A DNA stretch of 45,421 bases. Origin: Variovorax paradoxus. GTDB taxonomy: Bacteria > Pseudomonadota > Gammaproteobacteria > Burkholderiales > Burkholderiaceae_C. The position numbers were made by a program, and so were the translations under genes. The DNA lies in the NCBI RefSeq assembly GCF_000834655.1, contig NZ_JXQQ01000067.1, positions 1 through 45,421 on the forward strand. Reading direction: 5' to 3'. The notes beneath the pieces were generated by a model. It did no database searches and was not told the DNA's origin. It saw nothing but the letters and a program-made list of their open reading frames with translations. Of the stretch, positions 18,648-26,037 are shown one piece after another (the stretch's first letter is position 1; each line of letters begins with the position of its first letter).

Positions 18648-20317
18648 CCATCGATCTCCAGACGCTCAAGTGCGGCGAATGCGGCAGCAGCGTGCTCAAG
18701 CGCACGGGCCTGAACGAATACACCTGCGACCACTGCGGCTCCGTCACGCTGGTGGAGGACAACGTCTCCGATCGGCTCGAGCGCGTGCTCGACCAGGTCA
18801 AGAACGAAGCCGGCCGGCGGCTCGCGGCCGAAGAGACGCTGCGGCAGAAGCTCATGCTGCGCAACATCGGCATCGCGATGATCGGCGTGCTCGGCCTGGT
18901 GCTGGTGTGGCGCATCGTCATGCTGTTCGTGGAGCCGCGCCGGCCCGATGACGCACGGCCCGTGGTCGCTGCGGTGGTCGACCGCAGCATTCCCACCGAC
19001 GGCCTGAAGCTGGGCGAGCCGCGGCAGGTGCTGGTGGGCAGCGGCAGTTCGGCGCAGCCCAAGCTGCTGGTGGTGGCGCGCAACGAAACCGGCAAGCCGC
19101 TGTTGCGCACGGGCATCCGGGCGACCTACTACGACGGCGACAGCAAGGTGGACGAGCGCACCGAGACGCTGCCGATCTACGTGCTGGAGCCCGGCGAGAG
19201 CGCCCCTGTGCTGATCGATATGCCGAGCGGAAAGAACGTGACGCGTCAGGAACTGCAGGTGCAGAAACTGTCCGGGCCCTACAACGCGGTGCAGGGGCCG
19301 CGCCTGGCGTTCACGCGCGTGCGGCTGGTGCAGCAGGGCGAACGCGTGCGGCTGGTGGGGCGCATCGACAACATGCGCAAGGACGCGGCCACGATCGGCG
19401 GCATCGATGTGCTGGTCACGCTTTTCGACGACGCCGGGCAGGTCATCGGCTTCGGCCACGGCTATGCGCAGGCGAGCGAACTCAAGGCCGGCGCGCAGAC
19501 CTCGGTGGACGTGAGCGTCGCGCGTTTCGGCCGCGCCGCGGTGATCGCGGCGTGGGACTACCGGATTGGCTACAACACCGTCGAGGCCTCGGGCTCGCGA
19601 ACGCCGGTGCTGAACGCCGAGCGGGTGATCCGCACCGCAGCCGGACCGGAGAGCTTCAACCCCGACCTGCGCCTGGGCACCGAAGACCTGCTGGCCGAGG
19701 ACAGCGAGCGCTTCGATCCGAAGGACCTGGAGCTGCTGCCGCTGGTCGACGGGCGCAACAACATCCAGCAGCGGCTCTTTCTCGGCGAACTGGTGAACCG
19801 CAGCACCGACGCGATCGTGCTCGCGCCGGGCGGCGTGATCTCGCGCTTTGCCGGCAGCAAGGCGCACGGCACGACGAACATCACGGGGCTGGCCTACCTC
19901 TACCCGGGCGAGCGCTTCCCGATCTTCCTGGAGCCGCAGGACATGGAGCGCTTCACCTCGACCCGCATCGAATGGAAGCCGATGCGCCGCGCTGCCTTGC
20001 CGGGGCCGCGCAAGCCGCTCGAAGTGAAGGTGAGCGGCACCAAGGCCGAACTGGGCAGCGTGCTGCTCAACTTCAGCCAGCGATTCACCTACAAGAGCGT
20101 GGAGGTCACGGGCAGCGTGAAGAACCCGGGCAGCGCCATCGTCGGCAAGGTGCGGCTGTGGGTGAGCCTGCGCGACCGCAACGGGCAGCTCACCGGTTTC
20201 AAGTTGGTGGACAACCTGCCGGCCATCGCACCGGGCGAGAGCGTGCCGTTCCAGGTGAACGTGGAGCAGAACGGCCGCGACTTCGCGAGCGTGACCACGC
20301 TATACCAAACCGAATAG
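18644..20317 (+). CDS. Zinc-ribbon, single-pass membrane protein with FxLYD-like domains
   Basis: This is a 557-residue protein of no named family known to me. Residues 10-31 form a zinc ribbon (Cys10, Cys13, Cys28, Cys31; CGECG and CDHCGS). A charged helical region follows, then one membrane helix at about 74-96 (IGIAMIGVLGLVLVWRIVML). The remaining 460 residues should lie in the periplasm. They contain beta-sandwich segments of the FxLYD type: LLVVARNETGKPLLRTGIRA, VRLVGRIDNMRK...VLVTLFDDAG, and VEVTGSVKNPGSAIVGKVRL...LRDRNGQLTGF. Its ATG overlaps the stop of the VanW-glycosyltransferase gene (ATGA). The likely role is a structural or scaffold partner in the same envelope process; that is inference. 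Confidence 0.8.
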   Translation: MTIDLQTLKCGECGSSVLKRTGLNEYTCDHCGSVTLVEDNVSDRLERVLDQVKNEAGRRLAAEETLRQKLMLRNIGIAMIGVLGLVLVWRIVMLFVEPRRPDDARPVVAAVVDRSIPTDGLKLGEPRQVLVGSGSSAQPKLLVVARNETGKPLLRTGIRATYYDGDSKVDERTETLPIYVLEPGESAPVLIDMPSGKNVTRQELQVQKLSGPYNAVQGPRLAFTRVRLVQQGERVRLVGRIDNMRKDAATIGGIDVLVTLFDDAGQVIGFGHGYAQASELKAGAQTSVDVSVARFGRAAVIAAWDYRIGYNTVEASGSRTPVLNAERVIRTAAGPESFNPDLRLGTEDLLAEDSERFDPKDLELLPLVDGRNNIQQRLFLGELVNRSTDAIVLAPGGVISRFAGSKAHGTTNITGLAYLYPGERFPIFLEPQDMERFTSTRIEWKPMRRAALPGPRKPLEVKVSGTKAELGSVLLNFSQRFTYKSVEVTGSVKNPGSAIVGKVRLWVSLRDRNGQLTGFKLVDNLPAIAPGESVPFQVNVEQNGRDFASVTTLYQTE

Positions 20318-20353
20318 CCCCTGCCGTGGCGGCGGCGGGCCGAACACGCCATC

Positions 20354-21340
20354 ATGGCGCCCATGATTCCGTTCTCGATCCTCGATCTCTCCCCCATCAC
20401 CGAGGGCAGCGACGCCGCGCAGTCGTTCCGCAACTCGCTCTCGCTCGCGCAGCACGGCGAAAAGCTCGGCTACTCGCGCTACTGGCTCGCAGAGCACCAC
20501 GGCATGCCGGGCATCGCGAGCGCGGCGACCGCTGTGCTCTTGTCGTATATCGGGGCGGGCACGTCGTCGATCCGCATCGGCGCCGGCGGCGTGATGCTGC
20601 CGAACCACTCGCCGCTGGTGATCGCCGAGCAGTTCGGCACGCTGGCGTCGCTCTACCCCGGGCGCATCGACCTGGGGCTCGGGCGGGCACCCGGCTCCGA
20701 CCAGCGCACGGCGCGCGCCCTGCGCCGCAACCTCGAATCGGATGCCGACCAGTTCCCGCAGGACGTGGTCGAGCTGATGGATTTCATGTCGAAGACGCCG
20801 CAGCAGCCCGTGCGGGCCGTGCCCGGCGAGGGGCTCGAGGTGCCGGTGTGGATCCTCGGCTCCAGCACCTTCGGCGCGCAGCTGGCGGCGCACCTTGGCC
20901 TGCCCTATGCCTTTGCCTCGCACTTCGCGCCGCAGCAGATCATGCAGGCCATCCAGATCTACCGCGAGACCTTCAAGCCTTCGGCGCAGCTGAAGAAGCC
21001 GTACGTGATGCTTGGCTTCAACGTGTTCGCGGCCGACACCGACGAGGAGGCCGAATTTCGCGCCACCTCGTGGCAGCAGGCCTTCGTCAACCTGCGCAGC
21101 GGCCGGCCCGGCCGCCTGCCGCCGCCGGTGGAAAACTACCGCCAGAAGGTGGGGCCCGCGGAAAACGCGCTGCTCGACTCGGTGCTGTCGTGCTCGGCGG
21201 TCGGCTCGGTCGAGACGGTGCGCCAGGGCATCGAGGCCTTCGTTGCGCGTACCGGCGCCGACGAATTGATGATCACCTCGCAGGTGTTCGACCATGCGGC
21301 GCGGCTGCGCTCCTACGAGCTGCTGGCGGGCATCCGCTAA
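20354..21340 (+). CDS. LLM-class flavin-dependent oxidoreductase
   Basis: This 328-residue luciferase-like monooxygenase barrel belongs to the YhbW/MsnO8 group: FSILDLSPITEG, then LAQHGEKLGYSRYWLAEHHG, IRIGAGGVMLPNHSPLVIAE, FGTLASLYPGRIDLGLGRAPGSD and VPVWILGSSTFGAQLAAHLG. The AEHH motif, the GGVML-N-H motif and the GLGRAPG loop are diagnostic. Such enzymes use reduced FMN, but the substrate of this subgroup is unknown. A second ATG at 20363 (MIPFSILD) is an equally good start. It lies 37 nt after the zinc-ribbon gene and could be an accidental or real fourth member of that transcript. Confidence 0.93.
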   Translation: MAPMIPFSILDLSPITEGSDAAQSFRNSLSLAQHGEKLGYSRYWLAEHHGMPGIASAATAVLLSYIGAGTSSIRIGAGGVMLPNHSPLVIAEQFGTLASLYPGRIDLGLGRAPGSDQRTARALRRNLESDADQFPQDVVELMDFMSKTPQQPVRAVPGEGLEVPVWILGSSTFGAQLAAHLGLPYAFASHFAPQQIMQAIQIYRETFKPSAQLKKPYVMLGFNVFAADTDEEAEFRATSWQQAFVNLRSGRPGRLPPPVENYRQKVGPAENALLDSVLSCSAVGSVETVRQGIEAFVARTGADELMITSQVFDHAARLRSYELLAGIR

Positions 21341-21407
21341 AGGCGCCGGGGGCCCATTTCCCCCACGCCGGAACCCGCTACCCCGGGGCTGGGACAATGG
21401 CGGGCTT

Positions 21408-22517
21408 ATGGCAAAGCAACGGATCGTGGTCGGACTGAGCGGCGGGGTGGACTCCGCCGTCACCGCGCACCTGCTCAAGCAGCAGGGGCACGAGGTGGTC
21501 GGCATCTTCATGAAGAACTGGGAAGACGACGACGACAGCGAATATTGCTCGTCGAACATCGACTTCATCGATGCCGCCAGCGTGGCCGACGTGCTGGGCA
21601 TCGAAATCGAGCACGTCAACTTCGCCGCCGACTACAAGGACCGCGTGTTCGCCGAATTCCTGCGCGAATACAAGGCCGGCCGCACGCCGAACCCCGACGT
21701 GCTGTGCAACGCCGAGATCAAGTTCAAGGCCTTCCTCGACCATGCGATGCGCCTGGGCGCCGAGAAGATCGCCACCGGCCACTACGCGCGCGTGCGGTTG
21801 AACCAGGCCACCGGCAAGCACGAGTTGCTCAAGGGCCTCGACCCGTCCAAGGACCAGAGCTACTTCCTGCACCGCCTGAACCAGGCGCAGCTGTCGAAGA
21901 CGCTGTTTCCGGTCGGCGAGCTGCACAAGACCGAGGTGCGCCGCATCGCCGAGGAAATCGGCCTGCCCAACGCGAAGAAGAAGGACTCGACCGGTATCTG
22001 CTTCATCGGCGAGCGGCCGTTCCGCGACTTCCTGAACCGCTACATCTCCAAGGAGCCGGGCCCGATCAAGGACGACCGCGGCCGCAAGCTCGGCGAACAC
22101 CAGGGCTTGAGCTTCTACACGCTGGGACAGCGGCAAGGGCTGGGTATCGGCGGCGTCAAGGAGAAGGGCGCGCAGCGCGGATCGGGCGATCACTCGCCGT
22201 GGTTCGTGGCGCGCAAGGACGTCGAGAAAAACACGCTCTGGGTGGTGCAGGGGCACGACCATCCGTGGCTGCTGTCGTCGGCCTTGAACGCGGACGATGC
22301 GAGCTGGGTGGCGGGCGAAGCGCCCGCCGCGGGCAGCTACGGCTCGAAGGCGCGCTACCGGCAGGCCGATGCGGGCTGCGAACTGTCCGATGGCGCAGAG
22401 GGCGCGAACGTCGCTTTCAGCCTGCGCTTCGGCGCGCCGCAATGGGCTGTGACGCCGGGGCAGTCGGCCGTGCTCTATGACGGCGAGCGCTGCCTCGGGG
22501 GCGGCGTCATCGTCTGA
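21408..22517 (+). CDS. mnmA: tRNA-specific 2-thiouridylase MnmA
   Basis: This 369-residue enzyme makes the 2-thio group of s2U34 in tRNA Lys, Glu and Gln. The PP-loop GLSGGVDS is at residues 9-16. The catalytic pair is Cys100 (NPDVLCNAEIKF) and Cys198 (KDSTGICFIG). Other hallmarks are FMKNWEDDDD, LDPSKDQSYFLHRL and GQRQGLGIGG. The length is usual. I chose ATG 21408 because homology begins at MAKQRIVVGLSGG; a GACAAT -10-like element sits just upstream at 21393-21398, implying a very short leader. It converges with a NudJ-like gene, the mnmA neighbour in E. coli too, across a 140-bp palindrome. Confidence 0.97.
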   Translation: MAKQRIVVGLSGGVDSAVTAHLLKQQGHEVVGIFMKNWEDDDDSEYCSSNIDFIDAASVADVLGIEIEHVNFAADYKDRVFAEFLREYKAGRTPNPDVLCNAEIKFKAFLDHAMRLGAEKIATGHYARVRLNQATGKHELLKGLDPSKDQSYFLHRLNQAQLSKTLFPVGELHKTEVRRIAEEIGLPNAKKKDSTGICFIGERPFRDFLNRYISKEPGPIKDDRGRKLGEHQGLSFYTLGQRQGLGIGGVKEKGAQRGSGDHSPWFVARKDVEKNTLWVVQGHDHPWLLSSALNADDASWVAGEAPAAGSYGSKARYRQADAGCELSDGAEGANVAFSLRFGAPQWAVTPGQSAVLYDGERCLGGGVIV

Positions 22518-22518
22518 G

Positions 22519-22658
22519 AGGCATTCGGCGTGACCGCTCATCCCCCGCAAATGGCACCACTCTGCGTTGCAAATGCTCGCCGTAGCCCGGGCTATGGCTG
22601 CGCTTTACGCCTTGATTGGGCCTATTTGCGGGCGCTGCTCGGTCACGCCGAATTGCCT
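22519..22658. repeat. 140-bp long imperfect palindrome between convergent genes
   Basis: The element is symmetric around 22588.5. The outer arms AGGCATTCGGCGTGACCG (22519-22536) and CGGTCACGCCGAATTGCCT (22640-22658) pair over 18 bp with one bulge. Next inward, CCCGCAAAT (22545-) pairs with ATTTGCGGG (22624-). The innermost segment is TAGCCCGGGCTA, a perfect 12-bp palindrome. The part between is only weakly paired. It fills almost the whole gap between the mnmA stop and the Nudix stop. It may act as a two-way transcription barrier, or be a MITE-like repeat; I believe similar sequences occur in many copies in Variovorax genomes, but cannot check that here. Confidence 0.85.
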
Positions 22659-22659
22659 G

Positions 22660-23154
22660 TCAGCCTCTGAGCGGCGGGGTCCGCACCGATTCGTCGATGT
22701 GGATCAGGTCGAGCGGATGGCGCTGGCCAGCTAGGTAGTCTTCGATGCATTGCAGCAGCAACGGGCTGCGATGCCGCGCTACGCTGGCGCGAATTTCTTC
22801 GGGGGTCATCCACAGCGTGCGCACGATGCCTTCGTCGAGCGCTCGGCCTTCTTCCTTCGCGCCGAGCACGCCGGTGAAGGCGAAGCGCATGTAGGTCACG
22901 TCTTCTCCCCGCTCGGCCTTCGGGCGGGAGCGCGCCATGTAGACACCGACGAGCGCGGTCGGCGTGAAGTGGTGGGCGGTTTCCTCGAGCGTTTCGCGGG
23001 TGCAGCCTTCGGCCGGCGATTCACCGGGGTCGAGGTGACCTGCGGGCGTGTTGAGCATGAGGCCGTCGGCGGTGTGCTCTTCGACCAGCAGGAACCTTCC
23101 ATCCTGCTCGATTACCGCGGCGACGGTGACATTGGGCTTCCAGCGCTGGGCCAT
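22660..23154 (-). CDS. nudJ: NudJ-like Nudix hydrolase
   Basis: This 164-residue protein has a Nudix box at residues 39-61: Gly39, then LDPGES, then RETLEETA. It fits G-x5-E-x7-RE-U-x-EE-x-G-U except that the final Gly is Ala60. The metal-binding REx2EE core is intact. It aligns along its length with E. coli NudJ (thiamine pyrophosphate and nucleoside pyrophosphate hydrolase): an N-terminal KPNVTVAAVIEQDGRFLLVE, then NTPAGHLDPGES, and the C-terminal RSPLLLQCIEDYLAGQRHPL. NudJ and MnmA genes are adjacent in E. coli as well; here they are convergent. The C-terminal 15 residues extend past NudJ. Confidence 0.85.
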   Translation of the reverse strand: MAQRWKPNVTVAAVIEQDGRFLLVEEHTADGLMLNTPAGHLDPGESPAEGCTRETLEETAHHFTPTALVGVYMARSRPKAERGEDVTYMRFAFTGVLGAKEEGRALDEGIVRTLWMTPEEIRASVARHRSPLLLQCIEDYLAGQRHPLDLIHIDESVRTPPLRG

Positions 23155-23167
23155 GGCGGGCTGCCTG

Positions 23168-23608
23168 CTAGCGGAGCACGTAGCCGGCGAAGCGCCAGGT
23201 GCGGTCGCGGTCGAGGTGAAAGGTCACGAGCTCGCGCAAGGTGCCTTCGGGTTTGTTGGCGAACCGTGTCTCGTATTCGACGCTGACGTATTGGCCGGCG
23301 GTGTCCGCATCGGCATCGGCAACGACCTGTCGGTTCACCGCCACCCATGTGCGCTGTTGCGGTGCGCCGAGCGATGCGCGGTTGCTGGCGACCTTGCCCG
23401 TGAAGTCGGCGCGTGTCACGCGCTTGCGGGTGGCCGGCGTGGCGCCGTCCCAGAGTTCGCCGGCCTTGCCCTGGTCGATCATCTGGATCGCCTGCATGCC
23501 GCCGCGCACCATGTCGCTGGCCTCGACGACGTCCTGTGCGGCGGCCAGGCCGGTGAAGCTGCTCCAGAGCAGCGTGGCGGCGAGCAGCAGCCGGGTCGTG
23601 CGGTTCAT
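23168..23608 (-). CDS. Exported DUF4019-family protein
   Basis: This 146-residue protein has an N-terminal signal peptide (RLLLAATLLWSSFTGLAAAQ), with likely cleavage after LAAA at residue 24. The mature part follows the DUF4019 pattern: QMIDQGKAGELWDGATPATR, then FTGKVASNRASLGAPQQRTW, YVSVEYETRFANK, and the end LVTFHLDRDRTWRFAGYVL. The family is a small cone-shaped alpha-beta fold similar to NTF2-like proteins; its function is unknown. It is 13 nt upstream of nudJ on the same strand, so both may be in one transcript. No lipobox is present, so a periplasmic location is expected. Confidence 0.85.
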   Translation of the reverse strand: MNRTTRLLLAATLLWSSFTGLAAAQDVVEASDMVRGGMQAIQMIDQGKAGELWDGATPATRKRVTRADFTGKVASNRASLGAPQQRTWVAVNRQVVADADADTAGQYVSVEYETRFANKPEGTLRELVTFHLDRDRTWRFAGYVLR

Positions 23609-23689
23609 CGTCTTATTCCTTGTTGGGTGCCGGGAACGCCGTTGGAGACTGTAGCCCGGCGGAGATTCCCGCCCTGTCGGGTGGACGCA

Positions 23690-24403
23690 CTAGCGCAAGG
23701 CCGGTGCGGGCAAGACGTCCGCTTCGATCGTTTCGAGCCGATAGCCCAGTCCGTAGATGGCCAGCAGCAGGAAACCGTTCGCGGGGCGCAGTTCGAGCTT
23801 GGTTCGAAGACGTGACACGTGGGTGTCGAGCGAGCGGGAGAGCGCCTCCACGCCCAGCCCCCACACCGCTTCGTGCAGGTGTTCGCGCGAGAGCAGGCGC
23901 CCGAGGTTCTGGAACAGGAAGAGCGCCAATTCGTACTCGCGGTTCTTCAATTCGACCGGCTTGCCCCTGACCTTCAGCACGCGTGAGGGCGGGTAGAAGT
24001 GGTAGGGGCCAAAAATCAGCTCGGCCTCGTGCTTCGAGGGATAGGAGCGTCGCAGCAGCGCATTGACGCGGGCCTCCAGCTCGCCGGCCCGGATCGGCTT
24101 GGCCATGAAGTCGTCGGCGCCGCAGTTGAGGCCAGCGACCATGTCGGTTTCATCGCGCCGATCGGTCACGAAGAGGATGGGCAGGCGGCTCTTGAGGGTG
24201 TGCCGGATGGCGTTCACCACGTCCAGGCCTTTCATGTCCGGGGGGCTCCAATCGAGTATCAACAGATCGAAGGTCTGCCTGCGCAAGGATTGCAGCAGCG
24301 TTCTTCCCTCGGTGTACATGCGCGACTCGTGTCCGAGCTTCGTCATGGTGTGGTTGATCAACTTGAGCTGTTCCGCCCCGTTGTCCAGTACGGCAATACG
24401 CAT
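23690..24403 (-). CDS. OmpR-type response regulator, orphan
   Basis: The product is 237 residues. The receiver domain (1-120) has the phospho-acceptor Asp51 in LLILDWSPPD, Thr80 in LFVTDR and Lys102 in FMAKPI. The acidic pocket is atypical: the usual pair of acidic residues reads Asp7-Asn8 (LDNGAEQ). The C-terminal winged helix (about 135-230) is intact: KNREYELALFLFQNLGRLLS, LHEAVWG, and the recognition helix LSRSLDTHVSRLRTKL, ending AIYGLGYRLE. No histidine kinase gene is adjacent. The gene is transcribed away from pntA1, sharing a 428-bp regulatory region, so control of itself or of pnt is possible. Confidence 0.93.
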   Translation of the reverse strand: MRIAVLDNGAEQLKLINHTMTKLGHESRMYTEGRTLLQSLRRQTFDLLILDWSPPDMKGLDVVNAIRHTLKSRLPILFVTDRRDETDMVAGLNCGADDFMAKPIRAGELEARVNALLRRSYPSKHEAELIFGPYHFYPPSRVLKVRGKPVELKNREYELALFLFQNLGRLLSREHLHEAVWGLGVEALSRSLDTHVSRLRTKLELRPANGFLLLAIYGLGYRLETIEADVLPAPALR

Positions 24404-24831
24404 TCCATCCCCTTTTTCCCTTCGCCAGCCTCAGTGAGCGGACGATTGGCCCGAAGTGTATCTATCTGCGTCTGGCACAAGAAATGGTGATTGCAACTAA
24501 TGCACGCAATTTGCGTTTTTCGGGCGCAAGCTAGGCAGAGATGACTGCAGTTGAATACAAATAATGCGGATGTCAGCACAATCGTTTACCTATCTGGCCC
24601 ATGTTGCGTGGGTTCTTGATCGGGGTCAAGAAGCCAATCCGGTCTTCGGGCGAGACTGCCGCATCCGACCGGCAAATACCCGAAGTCGCTATAAATTAGA
24701 TAGCTATATCAATAGCATGCATGAGGCTTGGCAGGCAAATTCGTTGCGACATTCTTGCGACACGAGCAGCTGTAATCTTGCTGTAAGCTCTGCCCGCATT
24801 CCGTGCTGCCCCTTCCCCTGAGGAGATCTCT
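24404..24831. promoter_or_regulatory. 428-bp regulatory region between the response regulator and pnt genes
   Basis: No gene is visible; the stretch is clearly less GC-rich than its surroundings. From left to right: a perfect 13-nt inverted repeat ACGCAATTTGCGT at 24504-24516, about 100 nt before the response-regulator start. Next come overlapping inverted repeats of GCTAT/ATAGC at 24688-24716 (GCTAT-N7-ATAGC sharing its right arm with a second ATAGC pair). Then a direct repeat TTGCGACA at 24744-24751 and 24755-24762, spaced 11 bp, one helical turn. A -10-like TGTAAT is at 24771-24776, and a ribosome site GAGGAG lies before the pntA1 ATG at 24832. Which elements are functional is unknown. Confidence 0.5.
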
Positions 24832-25974
24832 ATGCTGATAGGCGTGCCTGCCGAAACCGCGGCTGGCGAAACCCGAGTGGCCGTGACACCCGAAACGGTG
24901 AAGAAACTGGTCGCTTCCGGGCACATCGTTCGTGTTCAGTCGGGGGCCGGCGTTGCAGCCAGCGTCACCGATGCGGCTTACCAGACCGCGGGTGCGGAAA
25001 TCACCGACCAGGCCGGCGCACTGTCCGCGGACATGGTGCTCAAGGTGCGCACGCCCAGCGATGCCGAGGCTTCTCTGATGAAGCCAGGCGCCGTTGTCAT
25101 CGGCATGCTCAATCCGTTCGATGCCGCCGGCCTGCAGCGCCTGGCGTCGGCGGGCATCACTGGTTTCGCCCTCGAAGCCGCGCCGCGAACCACCCGTGCG
25201 CAAAGCATGGACGTGCTCTCCTCGCAAGCCAACATCGCCGGCTACAAGGCCGTGATGATCGCGGCCGACCGCTACCAGCGCTTCTTCCCGATGCTCATGA
25301 CGGCGGCCGGCACCGTGAAGGCTGCGCGCGTCGTCATCCTGGGCGTCGGCGTCGCGGGCCTGCAAGCCATTGCCACGGCCAAGCGCCTGGGCGCCGTGAT
25401 CGAGGCCTCCGACGTTCGTCCGAGCGTCAAGGAGCAGATCGAATCGCTCGGCGGCAAGTTCATCGAAGTCTCCTACGACACCGATGAAGAAAAGGAAGCC
25501 GCCGTCGGCGTCGGCGGCTACGCCAAGCCGATGCCGCCGAGCTGGCTCGCGCGCCAGCAGGTGGAGGTCGCCAAGCGCGTGGCGCTGGCCGACATCGTCA
25601 TCAGCACCGCGCTCATTCCCGGCCGCGCCGCGCCGACGCTCATCACCGAGGACATGGTCAAGGCCATGAAGCCGGGTTCGGTGATCGTGGACATCGCCGC
25701 CGGCAAGGGGCCAGTCAATCCCGATGGTGGCGTGGGCGGCAACTGCCCATTGTCGGAAGCCGACAAGACGGTGGTCAAGCACGGCGTGACCATCGTCGGC
25801 GAGACCAACCTCGCGGCGCTCGTGGCGGCCGATGCGTCGGCGCTCTATGCGCGAAACGTGCTCGACTTCCTCAAGCTCATCGTCACGAAGGAAGGTGCGC
25901 TCAAGATCGACCTCGAAGACGACATCGTCGCCGCCTGCCGCGTCACGCAGGACGGCCAGGTCACGAAGAAATAA
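24832..25974 (+). CDS. pntA1: Proton-translocating NAD(P) transhydrogenase, subunit alpha part 1
   Basis: This 380-residue protein is the soluble NAD(H)-binding domain (domain I) of the membrane transhydrogenase, which uses the proton gradient to move hydride from NADH to NADP+. The family start MLIGVPAETAAGETRVAVTP is followed by MLKV-type motifs, LEAAPRTTRAQSMDVLSSQA, the Rossmann loop VVILGVGVAGLQAIATAKRLG, and the VEASDVRPSVKEQIESLGGK region. In E. coli this domain is joined to the next gene product in PntA; here they are separate, as in Rhodospirillum. A good ribosome site (TGAGGAG) precedes the ATG. It is the first gene of a three-gene operon ending at the terminator at 27905. Confidence 0.96.
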   Translation: MLIGVPAETAAGETRVAVTPETVKKLVASGHIVRVQSGAGVAASVTDAAYQTAGAEITDQAGALSADMVLKVRTPSDAEASLMKPGAVVIGMLNPFDAAGLQRLASAGITGFALEAAPRTTRAQSMDVLSSQANIAGYKAVMIAADRYQRFFPMLMTAAGTVKAARVVILGVGVAGLQAIATAKRLGAVIEASDVRPSVKEQIESLGGKFIEVSYDTDEEKEAAVGVGGYAKPMPPSWLARQQVEVAKRVALADIVISTALIPGRAAPTLITEDMVKAMKPGSVIVDIAAGKGPVNPDGGVGGNCPLSEADKTVVKHGVTIVGETNLAALVAADASALYARNVLDFLKLIVTKEGALKIDLEDDIVAACRVTQDGQVTKK

Positions 25975-26016
25975 AGCGAACAGCGAACAGCGAACAGCGA
26001 ACAGCGAACAGCGAAC
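25975..26016 (+). repeat. Heptanucleotide tandem repeat (AGCGAAC)6
   Basis: Six perfect copies of AGCGAAC begin directly after the pntA1 stop and end 21 nt before the pntA2 start. A ribosome site (GAGGAG) lies between the repeat and the start codon. Perfect short tandem repeats of this kind are prone to copy-number change by replication slippage. The repeat lies between coding regions, so changes would alter spacing without shifting a frame. Confidence 0.97.
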
Positions 26017-26037
26017 ACGCCGAGGAGAACAAGCGCC

